This document shows, one piece after another, positions 44,627-53,263 of a stretch of DNA of 64,000 nt. The position numbers were made by a program, and so were the translations under genes. Numbering within the stretch: the first letter of the stretch is position 1; each line of letters begins with the position of its first letter. The notes beneath the pieces are model-generated. The model ran no database searches. It was not told the DNA's origin and worked only from the letters and a program-made list of their open reading frames with translations. The DNA comes from Serinus canaria (Eukaryota; Chordata; Aves; Passeriformes; Fringillidae), in the NCBI RefSeq assembly GCF_022539315.1, contig NC_066332.1, positions 11,016,164 to 11,080,163 of the forward strand, written 5' to 3'.

Positions 44627-45282
44627 TGTCCTAGGGTGACTGTTATCCCCATTCGTGTGTATGTAATTTATGCTGGATATTATGTTCTGTGCCTTTAAGA
44701 CTGGCAGAGTGAGAGTTTTGTTTTGGGCCTCCTATCAGCTACTCGGCGGGACATACAGATAGCACCAGAGCATGTTGCGGCTTCTCTGCTTTTTGCCCTG
44801 CTTTTTGCTCTCGCTCTTGCTTCTGCTTCGCTTCTGCTTTGCTTGCTCTTGCTTCTTTCCCCCCTTCTCATTAGTTACCTTAGCTAAACAGTCCAAATTC
44901 CTTTCTGGACTGTTCTCCCCCCCCCCCCCCCCCCCCCCCGTTGGACCTGCTGACTGCTCCGGACTGGGATTCAGAACACCGAGAGAGAGAGGTTACACCT
45001 TGTGGCTGCAGCAGCTGCCTCAGCACCGGAGGGACTGACAACAGCAAACCCCCAGGAGAGACTTTTCTGAATTTGTCATCTTTCTCAGAGCAGTGGAAGA
45101 GTGGTGTCATCCGGTATTGTTCATTGTGTGTGCTGGGGGGTGCTGTGCTTGTCAAATAAACAGGTTCTTTCCACCTCTCTCCGAGGAATTCTTCCTGAAC
45201 CAATTGGGGAAGGGGCCTGTGGGTTTGCTTGTGGAGAAGCCCTTTTTGGGGATTCTCTCCAAATTTGCCCTAAACCAGGACA
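44627..45282 (+). repeat. LTR 1 of the tandem ERVL-like provirus
   Basis: 656 bp, TGTCCTAGGG to CCAGGACA. U3 contains CCTTTAAGAC (a possible TATA-like element). A pyrimidine-rich CTTGCTTCTGCTTCGCTTCT-type tract and a run of 23 C (44917-44939) follow. The polyadenylation signal AATAAA is at 45155-45160. Confidence 0.95.
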
Positions 45283-45287
45283 AATCT

Positions 45288-45305
45288 TGGCGCCCAACGT
45301 GCGGC
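45288..45305 (+). other. primer-binding site, unit A (tRNA-Lys-like)
   Basis: TGGCGCCCAACGTGCGGC lies five bases after LTR 1. It matches the tRNA-Lys-1,2 site used by spumaviruses and some betaretroviruses except for one base. Confidence 0.85.
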
Positions 45306-45385
45306 TCGAGAGAGAGTGGAGAGACCCTGTTTTGAGTGCATTTTGGTTACCATTATTCTGTTTCAGTGTAAAGCAGTTAATAGAC

Positions 45386-47323
45386 ATGCTTTTTGAATTC
45401 ATAATGTCTATTGGGGGGAAGGCTTGCATGCATTTCTGGTCCCTAAGGTTTTTTGAGATCTTAATACCTCTATGGTCCCTTGGTTTGTTTTCTTATCCAG
45501 AAATAGCTCTTGTATTGTCTCTAATACGTAGCTTTTACAGCAGAGGGGCAGTGACCAGAGTAGCTATCCTGCTGGGCTTGGTGGTAATAGCTTGCAAGAA
45601 GTTTGTAAACATGCTGGGGTCTGCTCCAGGTGTGAATGGTTCATGGCTATGGTTATGCATCCAGATTGTTAGAGGAAGAGCAGGGGGTGAGGCTTTTCAG
45701 CCTTTGCTTTCCTTCTTCTCCTCTGAATCTGTTGCATCGCTTTTGGAGAATGTTCAGTTTCCCCTGAATGTTAAAGAGACCATCTTTATAGTACTCAATC
45801 TGGTAAGCTTGCTCTATATAATCTGCTGCATCTCTAGAATGAGGGCTGAGATTTCTAGCCGGGCTGATGAGATCCCTGACTCAGGAATAGACCCAGGTGT
45901 GGAAAATCCTAAGTGGTGTGGGAAATGGGAGAATATGGGCCAAATCCTGAAGGAATTCTCTGACCCTATAGTCTGGGACTTTCCCCATGATCAAATTCAG
46001 AACCCAGTTGAGGTGGGGAAATATCTGAAAGAGAAGTACCAGGATGACCCTAAAGAGAAAAAGATCATTGCACTGAGCTGGGCCTTGGCATACGCTTATC
46101 GCACATTGCTAGATACGGTTGGCCAGCAGACAGAGGCAGCGGGGCAGGGAGACAAAACAGCCAAGCTAGATAGTGAGCCTAAGCCAGCAGCTAAACCAAT
46201 GGCTGTAGCTACCAGCACTAGAAGTGGGAAATGCACGGGCAAGACCAATCGACCAGTGGATGATGATGAGGATGATGCAGGAGAAGGACCCTCAGCGCCT
46301 CCTGATGTAAAATCAGAAGTCAAAGCAGCAGGTGCCAGACCAGAAGCCCATATGGAGTCCTTTTCCCTGAAGGACCTCCGTGGCCTAAGGAAGGATTACA
46401 CCCGGCGACCCGATGAATCCATAATTAGTTGGTTAGTCCGTCTCTGGGATGCTGCAGGTGAGGCCACAATCCTGGATGGCACTGAAGCCAGGCATTTGGG
46501 ATCCCTGTCACATGATCCTGTCATCGACCAAGGAATGATGAGGGGGGTTAATCCTCACAGCCTCTGGGCACGGGTCTTGGACAGTGTTGCACAAAGATAC
46601 CTGTGTGCAGATGATCTTTATATGCAGCAGACTCAGTGGAAGACCATAGAGCAAGGGATCCAACGCTTGAGAGAAATGGCAGTGGCAGAGATTATCTTCT
46701 CAGATGACGTAACAACTAGGAACCCAGACTTGGTACCATGCACGTCTGTGATGTGGCGGAAACTTGTACGACTCGGGCCACACGAATATGCTTCTGCCTT
46801 AGCCATAATGAAGCGGGATGAGAGGGATGAGACTGTGCTGGATATGGCGAAGAAGCTCCGAGCATATGCAGACGCTGTGCATGGCCCAACACATGCCAGG
46901 ATCGCAGCAGTGGAAACACGTCTGCAGAAGTTAGAGGATAAGATAGAGGAGAATCACAAGAAGCTCAGGGAGGAAATTAAGGAAGACCTTCTCCAAATCT
47001 CAGCAGTACAGATCAGACGTCCTAGTGCCCAATACAGACGTTCCCCAGATGGAGAGAGAAGGTACACCCCACGAGCTGAGCTGTGGTTCTTCCTGCGTGA
47101 TAGTGGAGAGAACATGAGGAGATGGGATGGGAAATCTACTGCTGCTCTGGCACGACGGGTACGTGAATTGAAGGAAGGCAGGACTCAGAGAGGGAGTTCC
47201 ACCAAGAGGGAAGCAGCTCCAGTTGCCCATAGCCGAACTGCCAGATATGATGATGATATGTCTGATCCCCTTGAAGGAACATCCAAGACATATGCCCAGG
47301 GAAAGAAGGATGACCAGGCTTAG
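45386..47323 (+). CDS. gag: ERVL-like gag, unit A (intact, 645 codons)
   Basis: I chose the ATG at 45386 (MLFEFIMSIGGKACMHF) because it is the first Met downstream of the primer-binding site. The same frame is in fact open upstream through the primer-binding site and U5 back to 45101. The N-terminal 150 codons contain three hydrophobic segments (around LIPLWSLGLF, VAILLGLVVIACKKF and TIFIVLNLVSLLYIICCI). A Pro/Asp-rich linker follows, then a capsid-like region with SFSLKDLRGLRKDYTRRPDE and SIISWLVRLWDAAGEATIL. A coiled coil (IAAVETRLQKLEDKIEENHK) and a basic C-terminus come next. I find no CCHC zinc knuckle. It ends at a UAG (47321-47323) with pol continuing in the same frame. Gag would form the particle. 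The hydrophobic start is unlike a simple myristoylated matrix. Confidence 0.82.
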   Translation: MLFEFIMSIGGKACMHFWSLRFFEILIPLWSLGLFSYPEIALVLSLIRSFYSRGAVTRVAILLGLVVIACKKFVNMLGSAPGVNGSWLWLCIQIVRGRAGGEAFQPLLSFFSSESVASLLENVQFPLNVKETIFIVLNLVSLLYIICCISRMRAEISSRADEIPDSGIDPGVENPKWCGKWENMGQILKEFSDPIVWDFPHDQIQNPVEVGKYLKEKYQDDPKEKKIIALSWALAYAYRTLLDTVGQQTEAAGQGDKTAKLDSEPKPAAKPMAVATSTRSGKCTGKTNRPVDDDEDDAGEGPSAPPDVKSEVKAAGARPEAHMESFSLKDLRGLRKDYTRRPDESIISWLVRLWDAAGEATILDGTEARHLGSLSHDPVIDQGMMRGVNPHSLWARVLDSVAQRYLCADDLYMQQTQWKTIEQGIQRLREMAVAEIIFSDDVTTRNPDLVPCTSVMWRKLVRLGPHEYASALAIMKRDERDETVLDMAKKLRAYADAVHGPTHARIAAVETRLQKLEDKIEENHKKLREEIKEDLLQISAVQIRRPSAQYRRSPDGERRYTPRAELWFFLRDSGENMRRWDGKSTAALARRVRELKEGRTQRGSSTKREAAPVAHSRTARYDDDMSDPLEGTSKTYAQGKKDDQA

Positions 47324-47357
47324 AGGGGCCCTGCCTCTAGCCAGGTAGAGGCTAGGG
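47321..47357 (+). promoter_or_regulatory. gag UAG with downstream stem-loop (candidate readthrough signal)
   Basis: The UAG at 47321 is followed 11 nt later by an 8-bp stem (47335-47342 with 47350-47357, one G-T pair) and a 7-nt loop. A competing 6-bp hairpin pairs UAGAGG at the stop itself with CCUCUA at 47334-47339. gag and pol are in one frame. The same layout is familiar from gammaretroviral readthrough, but function here is inferred. Unit B carries the same sequence around 53236. Confidence 0.55.
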
Positions 47358-49855
47358 AAAACCGTGTTTTTTGGACTGTGTGGATTCGTTGGCCTGGCAC
47401 ATCTGAACCACAAGAATACAAAGCTTTGGTTGACACTGGTGCGCAGTGCACATTAATCCCATCGAGACATGTGGGGACGGAGTCTGTGTCTATTGCCGGT
47501 GTGACAGGGGGATCCCAGGATTTCACCTTGGTGGAAGCGGATGTGAGCCTGACGGGAAATGAGTGGAAGAAACACCCCATTGTGACTGGCCCGGAGGCCC
47601 CATGTATTTTGGGCATAGATTACCTTCGAAGTGGGTATTTCAAGGACCCAAAAGGACTCAGGTGGGCATTTGGGATAGCAGCTGTAGTGACTGAGGGCAT
47701 CCAGCAATTGAACACTTTGCCTGGGCTGTCCGAAAACCCATCTGCAGTAGGACTTCTGAAGGGAGAAGAGCAACAGGTGCCAATTACCACTTCCACAGTG
47801 CATCGCCGGCAGTATAGAACCACTCGAGATGCTGTGATCCCCATCCATAAGATGATCCGAGAGCTGGAGAGCCAAGGGGTGGTCAGCAAGACCCACTCAC
47901 CCTTCAACAGCCCCATTTGGCCTGTGCGTAAATCGGAGGGGGAATGGAGATTGACGGTGGACTACCGTGCATTGAACGAAGTGACTCCGCCGCTGAGCGC
48001 TGCTGTGCCGGACATATTAGAGCTCCAGTACGAGCTAGAGTCCAAGGCAGCAAAGTGGTATGCCACTATTGACATTGCCAATGCATTTTTCTCCATTCCT
48101 CTGGCAGCAGAATGCAGGCCTCAGTTTGCTTTCACCTGGAGGGGAGTGCAGTACACCTGGAACCGACTGCCCCAGGGGTGGAAGCACAGTCCCACCATCT
48201 GCCATGGACTGATCCAGACTGCACTGGAAAAGGGTGAGGCTCCAGAACACCTCCAGTATATTGATGACATCATTGTGTGGGGGAACACAGCTGCGGAAGT
48301 GTTTGAGAAAGGGAAGAAAATCATCCAAATCCTCCTGGGAGCTGGTTTCGCCATTAAAAAGAGCAAAGTAAAGGGACCAGCTCGTGAGATTCAATTCCTA
48401 GGAGTGAAGTGGCAGGATGGACGGCGTCAGATCCCTACAGATGTCATTAACAAGATCACAGCTATGTCCCCACCAACCAATAAGAAGGAAACACAAGCTT
48501 TCCTAGGTGCCATAGGCTTTTGGAGAATGCACATTCCTGAGTACAGTCAGATCGTGAGCCCTCTTTACCTGGTCACCCGCAAGAAGAACAATTTCTACTG
48601 GGGCCCTGAGCAACAACAAGCTTTTGCCCAGATCAAGCAGGAGATTGCTCATGCAGTAGCCCTTGGTCCGGTCAGGACAGGACCAGATGTGAAGAACATG
48701 CTCTACTCTGCAGCCGGGAACCATGGCTTGTCCTGGAGCCTTTGGCAGAAGGTGCCTGGGGAGACTCGGGGTCGGCCACTAGGATTTTGGAGTCGAAGCT
48801 ACAGAGGCTCTGAAGCCAACTATACTCCAACGGAGAAAGAAATCTTGGCTGCCTATGAAGGAGTCCAAGCTGCCTCAGAGGTGATTGGCACAGAAGCACA
48901 ACTCCTCCTGGCACCCCGACTGCCGGTGCTGGGGTGGATGTTCAAAGGCAAGGTTCCTTCCACTCATCATGCCACTGACACTACATGGAGCAAGTGGATT
49001 GCCCTTATCACTCAGCGCGCCCGTATAGGTAAACTGAATCGCCCTGGGATTTTGGAGGTGATTACAACTTGGCCCGAAGGTGAAAATTTTGGTGTCACAG
49101 ATGAAGAACCAGACCCAGTGACATGGGCTGAAGAGGCCCCTCCATATAACCAGCTGCCACCAGAGGAAACACGCTACGCTCTTTTCACAGACGGTTCCTG
49201 TCGCATTGTAGGGATGAACTGGAAGTGGAAAGCAGCTGTATGGAGCCCCACACGACAGGTCGCTCAAGCTACCGAAGGAGAAGGTGGATCAAGTCAACTT
49301 GCTGAAATCAAAGCTGTTCAGCTGGCCCTGGACATTGCTGAGAGAGAGAAATGGCCAAGGCTCTACCTTTACACTGATTCATGGATGGTAGCTAATGCTC
49401 TGTGGGGATGGCTGGAGAGGTGGAGAGAGGCCAATTGGCAGCATAGGGGAAAACCAATTTGGGCTGCTGATGAGTGGAAAGACATCGCTGCTAGGGTAGG
49501 GAAGCTACCTGTCAAGGTCCGCCATGTAGATGCCCATGTCCCCAAGAGTAGAGCCAATGAGGAGCATCAACACAATGAGCAAGTAGACCGAGCTGCAAAG
49601 ATAGGGGTGTCAAAGATAGACCTAGATTGGGAACACAAGGGAGAGTTATTCCTAGCTCGGTGGGCCCATGATGCCTCAGGTCACCAGGGTAGAGATGCCA
49701 CCTATAAGTGGGCACGAGACCGAGGGGTGGATCTAACCATGGACAGTATTTCTCAGGTTATCCATGACTGTGAGACGTGTGCTGCCATCAAACAGGCCAA
49801 GCGAGTGAAGCCCCTGTGGTACGGTGGGCGGTGGTCCAAGTACAAGTATGGGTAG
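47324..49855 (+). CDS. pol: ERVL-like pol, unit A: protease, RT, RNase H, integrase N-terminus
   Basis: It follows gag in the same frame after the UAG, so expression would need stop-codon readthrough. The domains are complete and in order. The protease has ALVDTGAQCTLIPSRHVG (Asp at 47432) and GIDYLRSGYF. The RT has LTVDYRALNE, YATIDIANAFFSIPLA, RLPQGWKHSPTICHGLIQ and the active site YIDD at 48257-48268. The RNase H has YALFTDGSCR, QLAEIKAV, YLYTDSWMVANAL and QVDRAAK. The integrase zinc finger has WAHDASGHQG and CETCAAIKQAKR. A UAG at 49853-49855 stops the frame just before the integrase core. RT motifs and a 5-bp target site point to class III. No dUTPase is seen. Confidence 0.88.
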   Translation, partial: RGPASSQVEARENRVFWTVWIRWPGTSEPQEYKALVDTGAQCTLIPSRHVGTESVSIAGVTGGSQDFTLVEADVSLTGNEWKKHPIVTGPEAPCILGIDYLRSGYFKDPKGLRWAFGIAAVVTEGIQQLNTLPGLSENPSAVGLLKGEEQQVPITTSTVHRRQYRTTRDAVIPIHKMIRELESQGVVSKTHSPFNSPIWPVRKSEGEWRLTVDYRALNEVTPPLSAAVPDILELQYELESKAAKWYATIDIANAFFSIPLAAECRPQFAFTWRGVQYTWNRLPQGWKHSPTICHGLIQTALEKGEAPEHLQYIDDIIVWGNTAAEVFEKGKKIIQILLGAGFAIKKSKVKGPAREIQFLGVKWQDGRRQIPTDVINKITAMSPPTNKKETQAFLGAIGFWRMHIPEYSQIVSPLYLVTRKKNNFYWGPEQQQAFAQIKQEIAHAVALGPVRTGPDVKNMLYSAAGNHGLSWSLWQKVPGETRGRPLGFWSRSYRGSEANYTPTEKEILAAYEGVQAASEVIGTEAQLLLAPRLPVLGWMFKGKVPSTHHATDTTWSKWIALITQRARIGKLNRPGILEVITTWPEGENFGVTDEEPDPVTWAEEAPPYNQLPPEETRYALFTDGSCRIVGMNWKWKAAVWSPTRQVAQATEGEGGSSQLAEIKAVQLALDIAEREKWPRLYLYTDSWMVANALWGWLERWREANWQHRGKPIWAADEWKDIAARVGKLPVKVRHVDAHVPKSRANEEHQHNEQVDRAAKIGVSKIDLDWEHKGELFLARWAHDASGHQGRDATYKWARDRGVDLTMDSISQVIHDCETCAAIKQAKRVKPLWYGGRWSKYKYG

Positions 49856-50503
49856 GCCTGGCAGATCGACTACATCACACTGCCCCAGTCACGCCAAGGC
49901 AAGCGCTACGTGCTGACCATGGTAGAAGCCACCACGGGATGGTTGGAAACCTACCCTGTGTCTCATGCCACTGCCCGTAACACCATCCTAGGCCTTGAAA
50001 AGCAGGTCCTTTGGAGGCATGGTACCCCTGAGAGGATTGAGTCAGACAATGGGACTCATTTCAAGAACAGCCTCATCAACACCTGGGCTAGGGAACATGG
50101 TATTGAGTGGGTGTACCATATCCCCTACCATGCACCTGCTGCAGGGAAGGTAGAGAGGTACAATGGGCTACTAAAAACCCAACTGAAAGCCTTGGGTGGG
50201 GGATCCTTCAAAAATTGGGAGCAGCACTTAGCAAAGGCTACCTGGTTAGTTAACACTCGAGGTTCCACTAACCGAGCAGGTCCTGCCCAGTCTGAGTCCC
50301 TGAATATAATAGATGGAGATAAAGTCCCAGTGGTACATGTCAAAGGTTTGTTAGGGAGGACAGTGTGGATCAATTCTGCCTCAAGTACGGACAAACCCAT
50401 CCGTGGGGTTGTTTTTGCTCAGGGACCAGGATGCACATGGTGGGTGATGCAGAGAGATGGAACAACACGATGTGTACCTCAGGGAGACCTGATTGTGGGG
50501 TGA
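49856..50503 (+). CDS. pol: integrase catalytic core and C-terminus, unit A (downstream of UAG)
   Basis: It continues in the same frame as pol. WQIDYITLPQ carries the first catalytic Asp, RIESDNGTHFKN the second and HAPAAGKVERYNGLLK the Glu, in normal DDE spacing. The C-terminal domain (VHVKGLLGRTVWINSASSTD, then GVVFAQGPGCTWWVMQRD) ends with TGA at 50501-50503, only 39 bp before LTR 2. There is therefore no room for env. It would be made only if the UAG were read through; otherwise it is a fragment. Confidence 0.85.
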   Translation, partial: AWQIDYITLPQSRQGKRYVLTMVEATTGWLETYPVSHATARNTILGLEKQVLWRHGTPERIESDNGTHFKNSLINTWAREHGIEWVYHIPYHAPAAGKVERYNGLLKTQLKALGGGSFKNWEQHLAKATWLVNTRGSTNRAGPAQSESLNIIDGDKVPVVHVKGLLGRTVWINSASSTDKPIRGVVFAQGPGCTWWVMQRDGTTRCVPQGDLIVG

Positions 50504-50526
50504 GAATGAAATTGTTTGACGATATG

Positions 50527-50542
50527 GGGATAAGGGGTGGAA
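50527..50542 (+). other. polypurine tract, unit A
   Basis: GGGGATAAGGGGTGGAA immediately precedes LTR 2, the usual plus-strand primer position. Confidence 0.8.
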
Positions 50543-51198
50543 TGTCCTAGGGTGACTGTTATCCCCATTCGTGTGTATGTAATTTATGCTGGATATTATG
50601 TTCTGTGCCTTTAAGACTGGCAGAGTGAGAGTTTTGTTTTGGGCCTCCTATCAGCTACTCGGCGGGACATACAGATAGCACCAGAGCATGTTGCGGCTTC
50701 TCTGCTTTTTGCCCTGCTTTTTGCTCTCGCTCTTGCTTCTGCTTCGCTTCTGCTTTGCTTGCTCTTGCTTCTTTCCCCCCTTCTCATTAGTTACCTTAGC
50801 TAAACAGTCCAAATTCCTTTCTGGACTGTTCTCCCCCCCCCCCCCCCCCCCCCCCGTTGGACCTGCTGACTGCTCCGGACTGGGATTCAGAACACCGAGA
50901 GAGAGAGGTTACACCTTGTGGCTGCAGCAGCTGCCTCAGCACCGGAGGGACTGACAACAGCAAACCCCCAGGAGAGACTTTTCTGAATTTGTCATCTTTC
51001 TCAGAGCAGTGGAAGAGTGGTGTCATCCGGTATTGTTCATTGTGTGTGCTGGGGGGTGCTGTGCTTGTCAAATAAACAGGTTCTTTCCACCTCTCTCCGA
51101 GGAATTCTTCCTGAACCAATTGGGGAAGGGGCCTGTGGGTTTGCTTGTGGAGAAGCCCTTTTTGGGGATTCTCTCCAAATTTGCCCTAAACCAGGACA
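50543..51198 (+). repeat. LTR 2 (shared middle LTR)
   Basis: 656 bp. I see no substitution relative to LTR 1 by eye, and the C run is also 23. It serves as the 3' LTR of unit A and the 5' LTR of unit B. Confidence 0.95.
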
Positions 51199-51203
51199 AA
51201 TCT

Positions 51204-51221
51204 TGGCGCCCAACGTGCGGC
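51204..51221 (+). other. primer-binding site, unit B (tRNA-Lys-like)
   Basis: Identical to the unit A site and at the same distance from LTR 2. Confidence 0.85.
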
Positions 51222-51301
51222 TCGAGAGAGAGTGGAGAGACCCTGTTTTGAGTGCATTTTGGTTACCATTATTCTGTTTCAGTGTAAAGCAGTTAATAGA
51301 C

Positions 51302-53263
51302 ATGCTTTTTGAATTCATAATGTCTATTGGGGGGAAGGCTTGCATGCATTTCTGGTCCCTAAGGTTTTTTGAGATCTTAATACCTCTATGGTCCCTTGGT
51401 TTGTTTTCTTATCCAGAAATAGCTCTTGTATTGTCTCTAATACGTAGCTTTTACAGCAGAGGGGCAGTGACCAGAGTAGCTATCCTGCTGGGCTTGGTGG
51501 TAATAGCTTGCAAGAAGTTTGTAAACATGCTGGGGTCTGCTCCAGGTGTGAATGGTTCATGGCTATGGTTATGCATCCAGATTGTTAGAGGAAGAGCAGG
51601 GGGTGAGGCTTTTCAGCCTTTGCTTTCCTTCTTCTCCTCTGAATCTGTTGCATCGCTTTTGGAGAATGTTCAGTTTCCCCTGAATGTTAAAGAGACCATC
51701 TTATAGTACTCAATCTGGTAAGCTTGCTCTATATAATCTGCTGCATCTCTAGAATGAGGGCTGAGATTTCTAGCCGGGCTGATGAGATCCCTGACTCAGG
51801 AATAGACCCAGGTGTGGGAAAATCCTAAGTGGTGTGGGAAATGGGAGAATATGGGCCAAATCCTGAAGGAATTCTCTGACCCTATAGTCTGGGACTTTCC
51901 CCATGATCAAATTCAGAACCCAGTTGAGGTGGGGAAATATCTGAAAGAGAAGTACCAGGATGACCCTAAAGAGAAAAAGATCATTGCACTGAGCTGGGCC
52001 TTGGCATACGCTTATCGCACATTGCTAGATACGGTTGGCCAGCAGACAGAGGCAGCGGGGCAGGGAGACAAAACAGCCAAGCTAGATAGTGAGCCTAAGC
52101 CAGCAGCTAAACCAATGGCTGTAGCTACCAGCACTAGAAGTGGGAAATGCACGGGCAAGACCAATCAACCAGTGGATGATGATGAGGATGATGCAGGAGA
52201 AGGACCCTCAGCGCCTCCTGATGTAAAATCAGAAGTCAAAGCAGCAGGTGCCAGACCAGAAGCCCATATGGAGTCCTTTTCCCTGAAGGACCTCCGTGGC
52301 CTAAGGAAGGATTACACCCGGCGACCCGATGAATCCATAATTAGTTGGTTAGTCCGTCTCTGGGATGCTGCAGGTGAGGCCACAATCCTGGATGGCACTG
52401 AAGCCAGGCATTTGGGATCCCTGTCACATGATCCTGTCATCGACCAAGGAATGATGAGGGGGGTTAATCCTCACAGCCTCTGGGCACGGGTCTTGGACAG
52501 TGTTGCACAAAGATACCTGTGTGCAGATGATCTTTATATGCAGCAGACTCAGTGGAAGACCATAGAGCAAGGGATCCAACGCTTGAGAGAAATGGCAGTG
52601 GCAGAGATTATCTTCTCAGATGACGTAACAACTAGGAACCCAGACTTGGTACCATGCACGTCTGTGATGTGGCGGAAACTTGTACGACTCGGGCCACACG
52701 AATATGCTTCTGCCTTAGCCATAATGAAGCGGGATGAGAGGGATGAGACTGTGCTGGATATGGCGAAGAAGCTCCGAGCATATGCAGACGCTGTGCATGG
52801 CCCAACACATGCCAGGATCGCAGCAGTGGAAACACGTCTGCAGAAGTTAGAGGATAAGATAGAGGAGAATCACAAGAAGCTCAGGGAGGAAATTAAGGAA
52901 GACCTTCTCCAAATCTCAGCAGTACAGATCAGACGTCCTAGTGCCCAATACAGACGTTCCCCAGATGGAGAGAGAAGGTACACCCCACGAGCTGAGCTGT
53001 GGTTCTTCCTGCGTGATAGTGGAGAGAACATGAGGAGATGGGATGGGAAATCTACTGCTGCTCTGGCACGACGGGTACGTGAATTGAAGGAGGCAGGACT
53101 CAGAGAGGGAGTTCCACCAAGAGGGAAGCAGCTCCAGTTGCCCATAGCCGAACTGCCAGATATGATGATGATATGTCTGATCCCCTTGAAGGAACATCCA
53201 AGACATATGCCCAGGGAAAGAAGGATGACCAGGCTTAGAGGGGCCCTGCCTCTAGCCAGGTAG
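51302..53263 (+). pseudogene. gag: ERVL-like gag, unit B (frameshifted)
   Basis: This is the counterpart of unit A gag with three single-base length differences. One T is lost near 51701, inside the third hydrophobic segment. One G is gained near 51816, which restores the frame. One A is missing near 53091, after which the C-terminus reads a different frame to 53263 and bypasses the gag UAG. The central 470 codons (51815-53090) are essentially identical to unit A. Confidence 0.85.

Noticed and set aside
44772..45038. An LTR open frame beginning MLRLLCFLPCFLLSLLLLLR that looks like a signal peptide, repeated in each LTR
   Set aside because: It is the translation of a pyrimidine-rich CTT/CTG tract followed by the poly-C run. 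The Leu/Cys/Phe then Pro composition is dictated by base composition, and it changes frame when the C run changes length (third LTR).
46096..47413. Minus-strand open frames opposite ERVL gag and pol
   Set aside because: They are antisense shadows, duplicated exactly with the provirus and without family motifs.
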